Source: Gigantopelta aegis
Taxonomy: Eukaryota > Mollusca > Gastropoda > Neomphalida > Peltospiridae
Length of the DNA stretch: 64,000 bases
Direction of reading: 5' to 3'
Assembly: GCF_016097555.1 (NCBI RefSeq)
Contig: NC_054706.1
Location: forward strand, 28,397,611 to 28,461,610
Part shown: positions 10,443 to 23,749 of the stretch, piece after piece
Numbering within the stretch: position 1 is the first letter of the stretch
Layout: every line of letters starts with the position of its first letter
The notes under the pieces: generated by a model
Databases searched by the model: none
What the model was told of the DNA's origin: nothing
What the model saw: only the letters and a program-made list of their open reading frames with translations
Program-made: the position numbers and the translations under genes

Positions 10443-12600
10443 AAAACGCACACCATTACACTTATATACAAATACCCTAACATACCACTACACTAGAAAA
10501 CAACTACAATAACACAACACTACCCTCACACAACACTACCCTCACACAACACTACCCTAACATACCAATACACTGGAACACAACTACAATAACACACCGC
10601 TACCTTCACACACTACTACCCGCACACACTACTACCCTAACATACCAATATACTGGAACACAACTACAATAACACACCGCTACCTTCACACAACACTACC
10701 CTCACACACTACTACCCTAACATACCAATACACTGGAACACAACTACAATAACACACCGCTACCTTCACACACTACTACCCTCACACACTACTACCCTAA
10801 CATACCAATATACTGGAACACAACTACAATAACACACCGCTACCTTCACACAACACTACCCTCACACACTACTACCCTAACATACAAATATACTGGAACA
10901 CAACTACAATAACACACCGCTACCTTCACACAAAACTACCCTCACACATTACTACCCTAACATACCAATATACTGGAACACAACTACAATAACACACCGC
11001 TACCTTCACACAACACTACCCTCACACACTACTACCCTAACATACCAATACACTGGAACACAACTACAATAACACACCGCTACCTTCACGCAACACTACC
11101 CTCACACACTACTACCCTAACATACCAATACACTGGAACATAACTACAATAACACACCGCTACCTTCACACAACACTACCCTCATACACTACTACCCTAA
11201 CATACCAATATACTGGAACACAACTACAATAACACACCGCTACCCTCACACACTACTACCCTAACATACCAATATACTGGAACACAACTACAATAACACA
11301 CCGCTACCTTCACACAACACTACCCTCACACACTACTACCCTAACATACCAATATACTGGAACACAACTACAATAACACACCGCTACCTTCACACAACAC
11401 TACCCTCACACACTACTACCCTAACATACCAATACACTGGAACACAACTACAATAACACACCGTTACCTTCACACACTACTACCCTCACACACTACTACC
11501 CTAACATACCAATATACTGGAACACAACTACAATAACACACCGCTACCTTCACACAACACTACCCTCACACACTACTACCCTAACATACCAATACGCTGG
11601 AACACAACTACAATAACACACCGCTACCTTCACACACTACTACCCTCACACACTACTACCCTAACATACCAATATACTGGAACACAACTACAATAACACA
11701 CCGCTACCTTCACACAACACTACCCTCACACACTACTACCCTAACATACCAATACACTGGAACACAACTACAATAACACACCGCTACCTTCACACACTAC
11801 TACCCTCACACACTACTACCCTAACATACCAATATACTGGAACACAACTACAATAACACACCGCTACCTTCACACACTACTACCCTCACACACTACTACC
11901 CTAACATACCAATATACTGGAACACAACTACAATAACACACCGCTACCTTCACACAACACTACCCTCACACACTACTACCCTAACATACCAATACACTGG
12001 AACACAACTACAATAACACACCGCTACCTTCACACACTACTACCCTCACACACTACTACCCTAACATACCAATATACTGGAACACAACTACAATAACACA
12101 CCGCTACCTTCACACAACACTACCCTCACACACTACTACCCTAACATACCAATACACTGGAACACAACTACAATAACACACCGCTACCTTCACACAACAC
12201 TACCCTCACACACTACTACCCTAACATACCACTACACTGGAACACAACTACAATAACACACCGCTACCTTCACACAACACTACCCTCACACACTACTACC
12301 CTAACATACAAATATACTGGAACACAACTGCAATAATACACCACTACCCTCACACACCGTGACCACTACCCTTAGACACTACTAACCTAACACATCTCTA
12401 CCCTTACACACCACTAACCTAACACATCACTAGCGTTACAGACCACAACCCCTAACATACCACTATCGTAACACATCACTACCCTCACACACCATAAACC
12501 GTAACTCACCATTACCTTCAATATACAACAATATACTCAAACATCACCACCCTCACATACCACTACCCTTATACACAAACACACTAACATACATAACTAC
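10443..12600. repeat. 80-base satellite, largely a 160-base dimer
   Basis: About 22 units of 80 bases (aacacaactacaataacaca...). Neighbouring units often alternate aatatactgg with aatacactgg and cacactactac with cacaacactac, so the array is largely built of dimers. Units at both ends are degenerate. Confidence 0.92.
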
Positions 12601-12924
12601 AGTCCTTGCCTTTTGAAAAACAAACATCAAACTGCTTAGGCGAGTGAAAACCAAGTATTTATTAAAGTATGAAGTAATTGGTACCTGTAAATGCAGACAT
12701 ATGTTGCAAAAATTAATCGAAAAACCAATCATGTTTTCTTCTAATTTTATGTTGTTTGGTTCATTAGTGTAGTCTGACTTCTTTTACCTTTCAGAAATGG
12801 AGTAATAGTTTATTAAAGTTTCAGGAGTAGTACTATAGAAATATGATTATGACATGTATACACTGATGCAGACCATTTGATTTTTTAATTAAAATATGTA
12901 CTATTCAAATAATTTGATGCACAC

Positions 12925-12972
<48 letters not shown>

Positions 12973-14795
12973 TCAGTGTTAGATGGTTTGATGAACGTGC
13001 AGCTAAACATATATAGGAATCAACTTGTCTTGAATTTCATTATTATGTACAACGAATGTGATTAGGATAGTTGGAACGGGAAAAAAAAACTGGTTCCGAG
13101 GAGGTGGTGGTTCATGAACTACGACCCAAGCATATCAGGTGTGCACTACCGACTCATAAAATTATTAAAACATTTTTTTTTTAAATAACTCGTGAAACGT
13201 AGACCTACAATTACTTCAATTGATAGTGTTAGTTGGGACATTGACATTCACATGGCATTTTTAATTCAACAATTATGCAACATTTTGTTACACGTCATTT
13301 GACCTAGCGCTACAAGTTACGAACGGCTCTGACGGCGTTACGTCATTGATCTAGAACGGCCCCAATATTGTTTATAACAAAATATACACTCTGAAAAAAA
13401 TCCGTCATTACAAAGGATTTTATTCCAAACGTGGGATGCCATAATACATATATATATATATAATTTTAAAAAAACCCATAATTTTAGACACCATCATCAA
13501 TGCGTAATAAGTTGTCAAGTAGACCAGCGTGTGCGTGCAGAATCCAAGAGTAAAAATAATATGACTCCGATAGCTCTAAAAATTGGTCAATATACCACAG
13601 AGTACTGCGCATCAAATCATGTTCCAGTCTGTGACTTTATAACAAACGAAACAAAAATTAAATAATCGGAAATGACCGTTGATTACTGTTACTATAGTGT
13701 GTACATATATACATATCTAAATAACATATGCATATTCATTAACCTCTGGCTGAAATACAAATATTTAAATGAAGTTTTATTTACTTCTTTTTTTTTAAAG
13801 AAAAAGAAAAAAAAAGAAAGAAAAATAATAGATACGTAAAAAAATAAAAATACCTAGGCTTATTCCTACATACCTATTATCATTTCTTTTCCTTCTTTTT
13901 ATTATTCTGTCTAAATTTCATTTTTTTTTTAAAACTCAAAAAACCCAACAAAGTATAAGATTACACGATTGCCATTTTCGGGACCTCACGTAAGCTTTGT
14001 AGGCTAACAGTTATGAACTAATCGAGACAATTTTACCGACTTCGCTGATTTCCGTAACGAATTCATTTGTGTAGGCTACAGAAGCCACTATTTAATTCAA
14101 TCCCTTTTCTCTTTTTGTCATAACTATATGAACAATATAAATGAGTTATCCTTATCAGACGTTGTGACCTATTACCTTACAAAAGTGGACTGTTTCCAAT
14201 TAATAATAAATTAAATAGGCAAAGAAGTTTTGATCGGATTGGTACGCCTTCGAAGATGTCTATTAAAACTACATTCCCTGGAATATTTTTTATTATTTAA
14301 GCATATACAACAGAAAATCCAATTACGTTTGGTGCATATATGACTCCGCACTGGTTTTACTACGCTGGCTTATCCAGGTCAAAAACAAAGCCATGATTTT
14401 GAAAGTGGAACACTTTTGACGGGCTCCTACCGATCTCGGTTTTCATTGGCTTATCACAAGTATAGAATTCCCCAACAAGAGATCAAGTGAGATTTCGCAA
14501 TGTTTTAACAAATTTAACCGTCTTGATTGAGGGGTCGTCTCATATCTCCAAAACATATTTATATCCATAGAGATATGGTACAACGCCTTTCCAGGGGTCG
14601 GTGAGTGGGGAGATGTGCCTTGAAATTTTGACAGTGGCCAGCTGTTGGCATACGCGTTACATGTAAGGGGGTGTTACTAATTACGTAACGCTCTAGGTAG
14701 AGGAAGAGGGTACTGTGTTCGATTTACGTAACATTTTTCAAGACTATATGCTATTTTTATTCATTACTTAGACCTAAAAAAGGTGTTTTTTTGGA
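12601..14795. other. AT-rich intergenic DNA, no gene recognised
   Basis: Holds a (TA)n run (12929-12966) and a second short one (13444-13461), with no open frame of note, no tRNA and no SINE. Confidence 0.6.
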
Positions 14796-14799
14796 AATG

Positions 14800-15242
14800 C
14801 GCGGTCAGTCTAGGATCGATCCCCATCGGTGGGTATACAAAAAAAACATGGTATGTGATATCCTGTCTGTGGGATGGTACATATAAACAATCCCTTGCTA
14901 AAAAAAAATGTAGCGGGTTTCCAAGGCGCGTGTGCAGGGGTTTCAGCGGGGTTGGGGTTATAGACTGTGTTAAGCGAAGTTTATATAGGGTCATGCTCCC
15001 CCAAAAAATACATTTCAATTTTTTTTAAGCTTGGGCAAATAAGGGTTTCGACCTCCAGCACATGCACCCGATTCCTCTCTAAGATTATATGTAAAAATTA
15101 CCAAATGTTAGACATCCAACAGCAGATGGAAGGAAGGATAGGATATGTTTTATTTAACGACGCACTCAACACATTTTATTTACGGTTGTATGGGGTCGGA
15201 TGATTATTAAATCAATATGCTTTATCTTTGATGTCGTTAACC
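14800..15242 (+). mobile_element. SINE, head A, tail 2, split by two insertions
   Basis: SINE parts at 14800-14928, 15072-15124 and 15200-15242 are in order. A 143-base unrelated insert (14929-15071) and an opposite-strand SINE tail separate them. Confidence 0.75.
15125..15199 (-). mobile_element. SINE tail 1 fragment nested in a SINE
   Basis: Reads GTCGTTAAATAAAACAT with a CCTTCC end on the minus strand, cutting a tail-2 SINE at ...CATCCAACAGC / TGATTATTAAATC. Confidence 0.8.
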
Positions 15243-15469
15243 CCCCCCCCCCCCAACTTTATTTACCCTTTCCAAACGAAATAATATTTATTTGAGTTTG
15301 TCGATTTTAACACGTAAAATTAAGAAGTGAAAACGTTCATTGTCTACTTTAGTATATTTTATTTTAAAAATATATACATGATTAGTGTGTTACTAGTATA
15401 CAAACTAAACTTTGAAAGTTCTACTAACTAATTATAAAATATCAATTCTGAACTAGGAAGGTACGACTG

Positions 15470-15667
15470 CAGGGCCGTACCCTCCGGGGGGGGGGGGCAG
15501 GGGGGACAGCTGCCCCCCCCCCCCCCCCCCCTGAGAATCTTGTCCTTTTTTTTATATATATATATATCTCCAGTAATAGCATAGAAATGTTTAATCTTTA
15601 TAGTATGTTAAAAATTATTTATAAAATTTAGTGCCCCCCCATGGATTTTGGTCAGGGTACGGCCCTG
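15470..15667. mobile_element. short inverted-repeat element, CAGGGCCGTA family
   Basis: Ends CAGGGCCGTACCCT and AGGGTACGGCCCTG; 5-base duplication gactg at 15465-15469 and 15668-15672. G- and C-rich tracts near the left end. Confidence 0.88.
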
Positions 15668-15974
15668 GACTGTCGATAATATGTTGTCAAGATCAAACCG
15701 GTTTTAACTACAGCGCAAGATTTCTCTTTTAATTTTTTGAGACGAACCCTACAATTTGAAATCGGCAAACGCACATGTTAAATGAAACTGACAACAGGCT
15801 GTCGTTTGTACTTTGCCGAGCTATGGCGGCAGAGGCGACGAATCAAGCGTATACGTTTGAGATATCCGTTCATAGCGAACACACACGACTTTTTTAAAAG
15901 TGCATTTGAGCTTGTATTTCACATTTGTACATGATGTTATAATATGGTAACCAAATAATGTAACTTTAAACCTT

Positions 15975-16150
15975 AGCCTGAGTACTCTGACTGTAAGAGA
16001 GCTAGACGGACATTTGGACATAAATACGCTCTCATTACAGAGACCAAGTTATGTAATTTTTTGGCAATCACCGACCACCAAAAAGTAGTCAAAGATTTCC
16101 GCTCTAATACCACAACAATCCTATGTTTGACGTCAAATACATTTACATTA
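15975..16150. repeat. interspersed repeat, second copy at 38667-38834
   Basis: Shares agtactctgactgta, gctagacggacatttgga and taccacaacaatcctatg with the later copy. Short inverted stretches near its left end may form a hairpin. Family unknown. Confidence 0.7.
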
Positions 16151-16751
16151 GAGACCGCACCGGAAGACTGGTAGCGCCACTCACATCCGTTACACCATTG
16201 CCGAATGCAAGGTTTGAAAAGCACATGTTAGTTAACGTCTATAAAACATTTATTGTTTAATATTGGAAGAATACCAGTACTTGTAACAGGTATAAAATAC
16301 ATTGATAAAACTTTATAACAAATATAGAACTCGTGTTACTTGCCACTTTACGTTTTATTCAGTGGCAAAGTGAAAAAGTGGCGATATCGCATTTAATTAT
16401 TGAAAAATAGTGTTGTTGTCGTTATTGCAAGTATTTATTTTTGTGAGGTAATTATATTTAATTTATTACTCTTGCAGTACATGACAAAATTTAGATGTTT
16501 TGATTTATTGTATAACTGTGATCGCCCGTTAACAACATCTTCCTGTTTGTCTGTTTACTACAATCCAAGATAGCGGATATTTGTTTACATTTTCAATGAT
16601 TTGTTATTATGAATACATTTATTGTGGCCCTGACACATCTGTTGTTAGGGAATCACATAAAAATAATCTCTATAACCACATCTTTATAATTAATGGATGT
16701 AGGACAAAATGTCACTGGAAAAAATGTCAAGTCAAAATATCAACTATTAAA

Positions 16752-16984
16752 GTGGAAGGAAATGTTTTATTTAACGACACACTCAACACATTTTATTTAC
16801 GGTTAATGGCATCAGACATATGGTTAAGAACCACACAGATATTGTGAGAGGAAACCCGCTGTCGCCACTTCATGGGCTATTCTTTTTCGATTAGCATCAA
16901 GGGATCTTTTATATGCACCATCCCACCGACAGGATAGTACACACCACAGCCTTTGTAACACCAGTTGTGGAGCACTGGCTGTAA
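16752..16984 (-). mobile_element. SINE, tail 1, head missing
   Basis: Runs from the 3' tail to the CCAGCCAGTGCTCCAC part and stops before the tRNA-like head. Confidence 0.88.
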
Positions 16985-16999
16985 TCAATTAAAGTGGTA

Positions 17000-17998
17000 C
17001 CCAGGTAAAAATGTCAACTTTGACATCATACTTAATGTGTAAAAAAACACTTTTTAAAATCCTAACCATGTATTCTACGACTTTTCGTTTCACCAATTAA
17101 ACCACTGTTTGCACACCTTTGACAGCACTAAATCTGTATATAATTGTCTCAATAACACAGCATGGGTGATGTAATTTTGTTTTTTAATGCCACTAACTTA
17201 TTTTAAAAAAATCAAAAGACAGGCTGGCTAATGAGCCATACAAACAACAATGAAGCATTCTCTAATTATTCCAAATTTTGTAATTATGAAGAAACTCAAT
17301 TTGCCAAAACCTAACAAATACATCTGTTATCTCTCTTGCTCTGTCCTTCGTTTCCTCTCTCCCCCTCTTTCACTGTCTCACTTCTCTCTATCTCTCATAT
17401 ATAACACACACACACACGTTGACATTTTGACAGAGATACAACATTAATGGTACACATTTTGTCCTCTTACATATTGACCATTGACCTATATATCATTTTT
17501 CCATGGCCGACTTATGCTCTTTACTCTGTACAATTGAATGCTGTGATAATGCGGGTAACGAATGAGGAGTTACATATAGCACATGACGATAATGGCAATG
17601 TTCATTTGTAATGTACAAATGAGTTTTATTACATTCCACGTTGTATGATATATGCTTATGCAACAAAAATGGCCGTTTTCTTATGTTGAACCCTTTTTGG
17701 GGGTGGATGGGTATTATAATGACCAATTAGTTGATTATACTGATTATATTAATGGTACTGAAGGTATTTTATTTGAAAATAATGAATACATTCCTACAAT
17801 TTTGAGTGTGCCAAACTTTTTTTTGGCAAAACGGAGTTACCTACCCTGATTACAAATGTTTTATTTTGTGGATCAGGGCTAATTGAATTATTATTTTTTT
17901 TTATTTTTTTTTTTTTTTTTTAAAGGTATTTCTTCAGTATAGCAAACAATCAATATCATTCTTGTCATATTTAAAAAGTGTCCGCGGTCCCTATTTAC
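17000..17998. other. intergenic, no gene recognised
   Basis: AT-rich with a CT-rich patch (17330-17400) and a T tract near 17890. The open frames are short and unlike known proteins. Confidence 0.55.
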
Positions 17999-18180
17999 AT
18001 TGACCATTTTCGAGTTACTTGATTAAAAAAAATTCAGATATTAATCGCTAATACTCACACTACCGAAAGAAACCCGACAGCACCCACATTCAGCTAAGCT
18101 TCGGCAAACCTATATCGTGACGTTGCGTCAAATGATCGCCCACTCAGCCATTCCGTCTTCCAGGGGCCGTCTCAAAAACA
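17999..18180. repeat. interspersed repeat, second copy at 40055-40265
   Basis: Shares gacagcacccacattcagct, ttaatcrctaatac and a tgatcgcccact block with the copy in DHRS7B intron 5. Unclassified. Confidence 0.65.
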
Positions 18181-18207
18181 CAAATACCCGACAATCACCA
18201 AAAAAAA

Positions 18208-18405
18208 ATTGTTTTGTGTAACGACACCACTAGAGCACATTGATTCATTAATCATCGGCTATTGGATGTCAAATATTTGGTAATTTTATCATAGTGTTAG
18301 AGAGGAAACCCGCTACATTTTATCATTAGTAGCAAGTGATCTTTTATAGGCCTATGCACCATCCCACAGACAGGATAGCACATACCACGGCCTTTGATAT
18401 GCCAG
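18208..18405 (-). mobile_element. SINE, tail 2, head missing
   Basis: Forms an inverted pair with 18634-18845. Both share the unusual AATGATAAAATGTAGC and CTCTCTAACAC variants. Confidence 0.88.
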
Positions 18406-18475
18406 AGTGGTACACATGCCAAGCAGACTCGTAGATGAAATACTTTTTTCACTTTGAGAAAACGTGAATGTGATA

Positions 18476-18606
<131 letters not shown>

Positions 18607-18633
18607 CACTCTCTGTCGCTTTGGTGATTGTCC

Positions 18634-18845
18634 ACAGCCCAGTCGTAAAGCGCTCACTCGATGCGTTGTCGGTCTGGGATCGATCCCCGTCGGTGGGTCA
18701 ATTGCGCTATTTCTCGCTTCACCCAGTGCACCACGACTGGTATATCAAAGGCCGTGGTATGTGCTATCCTGTCTGTGGGATGGTGCATATAAAAGATCAT
18801 TTGCTACTAATGATAAAATGTAGCGGGTTTCCTCTCTAACACTTT
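18634..18845 (+). mobile_element. SINE, head A, 3'-truncated in tail 2
   Basis: Contains GGGATCGATCCCCGTCGGT and the middle part, and stops after CCTCTCTAACAC. Confidence 0.88.
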
Positions 18846-18905
18846 ATACTTTAAACTTTATATTTAACATACATACATACACACATACATACACACATAC
18901 ATACA

Positions 18906-18937
<32 letters not shown>

Positions 18938-19014
18938 CATATTACATACATATTATACATATTATATATACATACATACATACAATAGAGATATTCAAAA
19001 TATAAAAATACATA

Positions 19015-19400
19015 TATAGCCAATGCCAGGTTTGTCCACATCTGCATGTAAGTCAAACGTTGCCAAGCCATGGGGCCTTAGAACCGCGTGGTTGTTGGAC
19101 CGGTTCGAATATGGTCGACTAACGATCGTTCTATTTTTGTGGAACGTAGTTGGTCTGATTGATAGCGTTCCGCCCCAACAATTGCGGGCGATTGGGTGCC
19201 ACAGGTTCAGGTCTCGGTAACGGCATGAGGAAATTTGTGAAGGCAATAAAGGATTTTAATATCCCCTGTGCCAGTGTGTCATTGAATATATGTATGTTTA
19301 AATCAAAACCCGACACACATACATACAACAGAAATAATCAAATTTAAAAATACGTACGTACGTTCATACATACATACATACATACATACATGCATACAAA
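19015..19400 (+). mobile_element. second SINE family with (CATA)n ends
   Basis: A tRNA-like part (ggtctgattgatagcg and B-box-like GGTTCAGGTCTC), a body with gcaataaaggattttaat, and a 3' end in ACACATACATAC. CATA repeats lie on both sides (18868-18990, 19311-19400). Confidence 0.55.
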
Positions 19401-19692
19401 CATACGTATATTTTTTGTTTCAACACTATTCAGCAGTTGGGAAACTTTGGGCCGACTTTGTATATACTTTTATAAATTGGTACATTTTCGGCCGGTGTCC
19501 ACCCAAAATGTCACAATTGGCGTATCTTGGGCAGTTGGGATATTTTGGGTTTCAACAGGAGGTCTTTGTTGTTGTTGCTATTTGGTTGTTTGTTGTTGTT
19601 TGCTTGTTTGTTGTTGTATTTTGTTTTGTTTTTTGTTATTTGTTTGTTTGATTATTATTATTATTGTTGTTGTTGTTATTTGTTATTTGTTT

Positions 19693-20006
19693 ACCGGCCT
19701 CGGTGGCGTCGTGGTTAGGCCATCAGTCTACAGGCTGGTAGGTACTGGGTTCGGATTCCAGTCGAGGCATGAAATTTTTAATCCATAACTGGTTCAACAA
19801 AGGCCATGGTTTGTGCTATCCTGCCTGTGGGAAGCGCAAATAAAAGATCCCTTGCTGCTAATCGGAAAGAGTAGCCCACGAAGTGGTGACAACGGGTTTC
19901 CTCTCAAAATCTGTGTGGTCCTTAACCATATGTCTGATGCCATATAACCGTAAATAAAATGTGTTCAGTGCGTCGTTAAATAAAGCATTTCTTTCTTTCT
20001 TTCTTT
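19693..20006 (+). mobile_element. SINE, head B, tail 1
   Basis: Head GCCTCGGTGGCGTCGTGG with B-box GGGTTCGGATTCC. The tail ends in (CTTT)n. The target duplication resembles gttatttgttt. This copy lacks the CCGACTCCAAACCCTG block. Confidence 0.9.
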
Positions 20007-20147
20007 GTTATTTGTTTTGTTTGTTTGTTACTTGTTGTTATTTGTTTTTTGTTTTGTTTTTTGTTGTTGTTGCTGTTATTTGTTATTTGTTTTTGGGGTT
20101 TGTTTTGTTGTTGTTGTTTGTTTATTTGTTTTTTGGGTGGTGTTTCT

Positions 20148-20336
20148 CCCGGGCCTGGATCTAGTTCACTCGGTAAAGGGCTCACCTGAGGTGTTTGGGT
20201 TGAAGAATCGAAAACCCTTCTGAACCTGTACCCTAATGCAGTTTTGTTCCACACGACTGACATATCAAAGGCTGTGGTATGTGATGTCCTGTCCGAAGGA
20301 AAGTATATCTAAAAGATCCCTTGGTGCTAATGAATT
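20148..20336 (+). mobile_element. SINE fragment with a third head type
   Basis: Head reads agttcactcggtaaaggg...cacctgaggtg, unlike heads A and B, then joins the shared CATATCAAAGGCTGTGGTAT core. Confidence 0.6.
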
Positions 20337-20339
20337 TTT

Positions 20340-21495
20340 TTTTTTACTTGTCCCCCCCCCCCCCCCCCCTCATCTGTATGACGGACAGCGTGGTGGCGCA
20401 CAAGTCTGTGGAACAACCATTAAAACAACCAAGTCTTTCTCTATTGTCTATATAAACAACAAACGGGTAATGCACACCACTTTTCAAAAGTTCTAGGTAA
20501 GTACACTGCAGAGAAATTCGTAATTGCACCTGTGAAGTGAGTGAAATTCGGTGTATGTGGCTTTACCGCCACCACTACCACCACCCCCCCCCCCCCCCCC
20601 CCCCCCCCAACACACACACCATTAAGTCTAGCGGTGCATTAGCTCTGGAATGGAGCCAGTACAGGACTTTTAAAAACATCTCCTATTGCCTCTGGTGGGA
20701 CACGAACCCAGTACCTACCAGCCTCAAGTAATGTAACACAGCAGCTGACACGTGATCCTCGATTCTGTTGCGACTTTCCTCCAGACGCACAGCGCTCTTC
20801 CATTCGCATTGCAGAAATGTTTGTTGGATGGGTATACAGAGAAGATGTTTCGAGGATCAAAGCGAATTTTCGTTATTTATGTTTTTTTAATTCTCTTTTT
20901 TAATATGTTTTCCGGGAGAGCTTGATTCGAGCCCACTAGAAATTTCGCTCGCCAAAGTCTAGATCGCACCTGGTTCCTGGTTCGTCTTAGTACAACTTCG
21001 GGTTTATTTTAATCTATTGATTAATCAACGCACAGACCAATAAAACAAATGTGTTACTGTTTCTGACGTATTAATATATTGATTTCATAAAGGAAAATAG
21101 GACACTTACACCAGGAGAGAGCATGTAGCATGTAGTTTGTAACTTGTTGACATTGAAGACTTGTTTGTGGTAATTCCAGCCCATGCAAAAGTAGTGCTTT
21201 TTGTGTGAAATCCATGTTAAATTGCCCAACTTCAAAATAAAGATTGCCAATAGAACGAGTTCTCGTTGGCACTAACAACAGACACCATTGCGAACATACA
21301 TTACATAAGCATTTATGTTCACACCAAAACTGAGAACATTTCCGTCTCAGTGTTTTTCTATATGACCGCATCTGGCTGTAGTACCTATCCGAACCGTCGC
21401 AGAAAAAATCGAATTCAATTTATTTTACTTTTAATTTACGCAAAAACATCAATATAAATAGCGTTAAAACCCGTTATATCCTTCTGCCTCTCTCG
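20340..21495. other. intergenic with C tracts, no gene recognised
   Basis: Long C runs at 20352-20369 and 20583-20608. The rest looks unique and has no coding signal. Confidence 0.55.
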
Positions 21496-21497
<2 letters not shown>

Positions 21498-21588
<91 letters not shown>

Positions 21589-21600
21589 GCGCACACGCAC
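21498..21600. repeat. (CT)n(CA)n microsatellite
   Basis: About 35 CT units followed by CA/CG units and, after 21627, CATT repeats. Confidence 0.95.
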
Positions 21601-21910
21601 ACATGGGGTGTCGATAAATAAACATTCATTCATTCATTCATTCATTCATGCATGCATGCATTCGTTCATTTTCTCATCCATTAGCCAATGATTAATATAT
21701 CATTGTGCTCTGGTGGTGTCGTTAAAGGAAACAAACTTTAATCTTCAATGAACATATGACCATTTTCCTGGGAAAAAACACCCCGAAAATCAAGCCATAA
21801 TCCGCTACAATATCTGAAAACATTACCAATATCTGTTAGCGAAAACCATTCCCCACTTACGTGTCGGACAAATTTTATGCACATTTCTAAGTCTATTTAT
21901 CTCTTTGTTA

Positions 21911-22163
21911 GTTCACACCAGAGAGCATTATAACTTCATGGTACTCGGGCTGCCGGTACAAGTTCACTCCAGAGAGCATTATAACTTCATGGTACTCGGG
22001 CTGCCGGTACAAGTTCACTCCAGAGAGCATTATAACTTCATGGTACTCGGGCTGCCGGTACAAGTTCACTCCAGAGAGCATTATAACTTCATGGTACTCG
22101 GGCTGCCGGTACAAGTTCACTCCAGAGAGCATTATATCTTCATGGTACTCGGGCTACCGGTAC
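21911..22163. repeat. 51-base tandem repeat, five copies
   Basis: Units gttcactccagagagcatta... are nearly identical, so recent. The length is a multiple of three and keeps open frames on both strands. It lies 27 bases left of a SINE. Confidence 0.92.
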
Positions 22164-22189
22164 CTGTACGAGCGTGCTTCGACGTACTA

Positions 22190-22528
22190 CGGGCGGGACG
22201 TAGCCCAGTGGTAAAGCGCTCGCTCGATGTGTGCGGTTGGTCTGGGATCGATCCCCGTCAGTGGGCCCATTGGGCTATTTCTCGCTCCAGCCAGTGCATT
22301 ACGACTGGTACATCAAAAGCCGTGGTATGTGATATCTAGTCTATGGGATGGTGCATATAAAAGATCTCTTGCTGCTAATCGAAAAGAGTAGCCCATGAAG
22401 TGGCGACAGCGTGTTTCCCCTCTCTCTCTCTCATTATCTGTGTTGTCCTTAACCATGTGTCCGACGCCATATAACCGTAAATAAAATGTGATGAGTGCGT
22501 CGTTAAATAAAACATTTCTTCCTTCCAT
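22190..22528 (+). mobile_element. SINE, head A, tail 1, full length
   Basis: Clean A-box TAGCCCAGTGG and B-box GGGATCGATCC; tail GTCGTTAAATAAAACATTTC. Confidence 0.93.
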
Positions 22529-22935
22529 ATGGGGAAAGAAGGTATTGGCGTCAGTATGACGGTGATCTGACAATAACCTAGTTCGTAAACAACACCACGT
22601 GTTACTCCGTGTAGAAACTGCGTACTGATCAATGACCTTTATGAAGATACTCTACATCAAACACGATCAAACAATGGTTGCTTGGTACATGGCATGGTCT
22701 GAGGTCGGACAATTTTGCTGCAAAGTAAACTCCGAAATTCAAACGGTAATCCCACTGAAATGTTAGGAAAATCGTAACCACATTTTTAGTTATCTATTTC
22801 TTTGTTCATTCTTATATGGTGATAGTTTTTTTGTTAGTCCAAACGTTGCATAGGTCTGTCTGGAATGGTTGTCATGAATGGTAGTTCAACACGTGAATTG
22901 AGGAATTCTTTTAATGCATCTTGCATAATCATTAA

Positions 22936-23273
22936 AGGCATATTGTCACAGACCACTGACCTATTTAATGGTCTAACAAAGTATTACCTGAACAAATACA
23001 ATTTGATTTGTCCCTAAATGTACTTTATTCAACCATCTTCATAACCACCATACTCCATTTATTAATGACATTTGGTAAAAATAATTGAATTATGGCAATG
23101 GTCCATAATTCAAAAACTAAAATTGCCAAGAGGGATGACGTAGATTTCATTCCATCATGGTTCAGTTACGGTAAGAGAGAGAGCTAGATTTGGTTTCCAA
23201 CAATAATTATGTAATTTTTATTTATTGTCCATTTTTAGAGAAATAAGGTCCTTAAATCTGTGACAGTATGCCT
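22936..23273. mobile_element. TTAA-flanked non-autonomous element, copy 2
   Basis: Same ends as 9167-9477, with TTAA on both sides (22932-22935, 23274-23277). Most of the interior is alike; it has a small extra stretch near 23180. Confidence 0.9.
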
Positions 23274-23599
23274 TTAATGTGACCGTTTTTCTTCCAGGGA
23301 TAGTGGTGTTTTTGGGTTGTTTTTCTTTTTTCATTTTTTTTTATGAGAAAACATGTAATAATAAAACGCTGGGCTTTAAATGAGCTTTAAAATGGTATAA
23401 ACATCAAGCATGTTGGTAAAGTTGTAAGTGGAAGTACAGCGGGGGTGTATTTCAGACTCATTACTTAACACTGTCGAAAATGTAAAATTTGACAATTTTT
23501 AACACTCACTCTAACCCTATTTTTAGATATACACTGAATAGGGCTAGATGACACTCGAGAGAGAAAGACACACACGCGCGCGCGCACACACACACGCAT

Positions 23600-23671
<72 letters not shown>

Positions 23672-23685
23672 TGTGTGTGTGTGTA
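23600..23685. repeat. (CA)n(GA)n(GT)n microsatellite
   Basis: About 30 GA units between CA/CG and GT units. A 25-base SINE head fragment (minus strand) follows at 23722-23746. Confidence 0.93.
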
Positions 23686-23749
23686 CAACACAAATAATGA
23701 GAGAGAAAATACGCTGCACTTTACCACTGGGCTACGTCCCTCCCTTAGA

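Noticed and set aside
6020-12600. CRISPR-like array
   Set aside because: Units have no unique spacers of constant length, and the context is an animal genome.
22190-22260. tRNA gene
   Set aside because: A- and B-box are present, but the head belongs to a SINE and does not fold as a full cloverleaf with a usable anticodon arm; the same holds for the other SINE heads.
21905-22339. Repeat protein of 17-residue units
   Set aside because: A perfect 51-base tandem repeat keeps frames open on both strands, and the frame runs on into a SINE.
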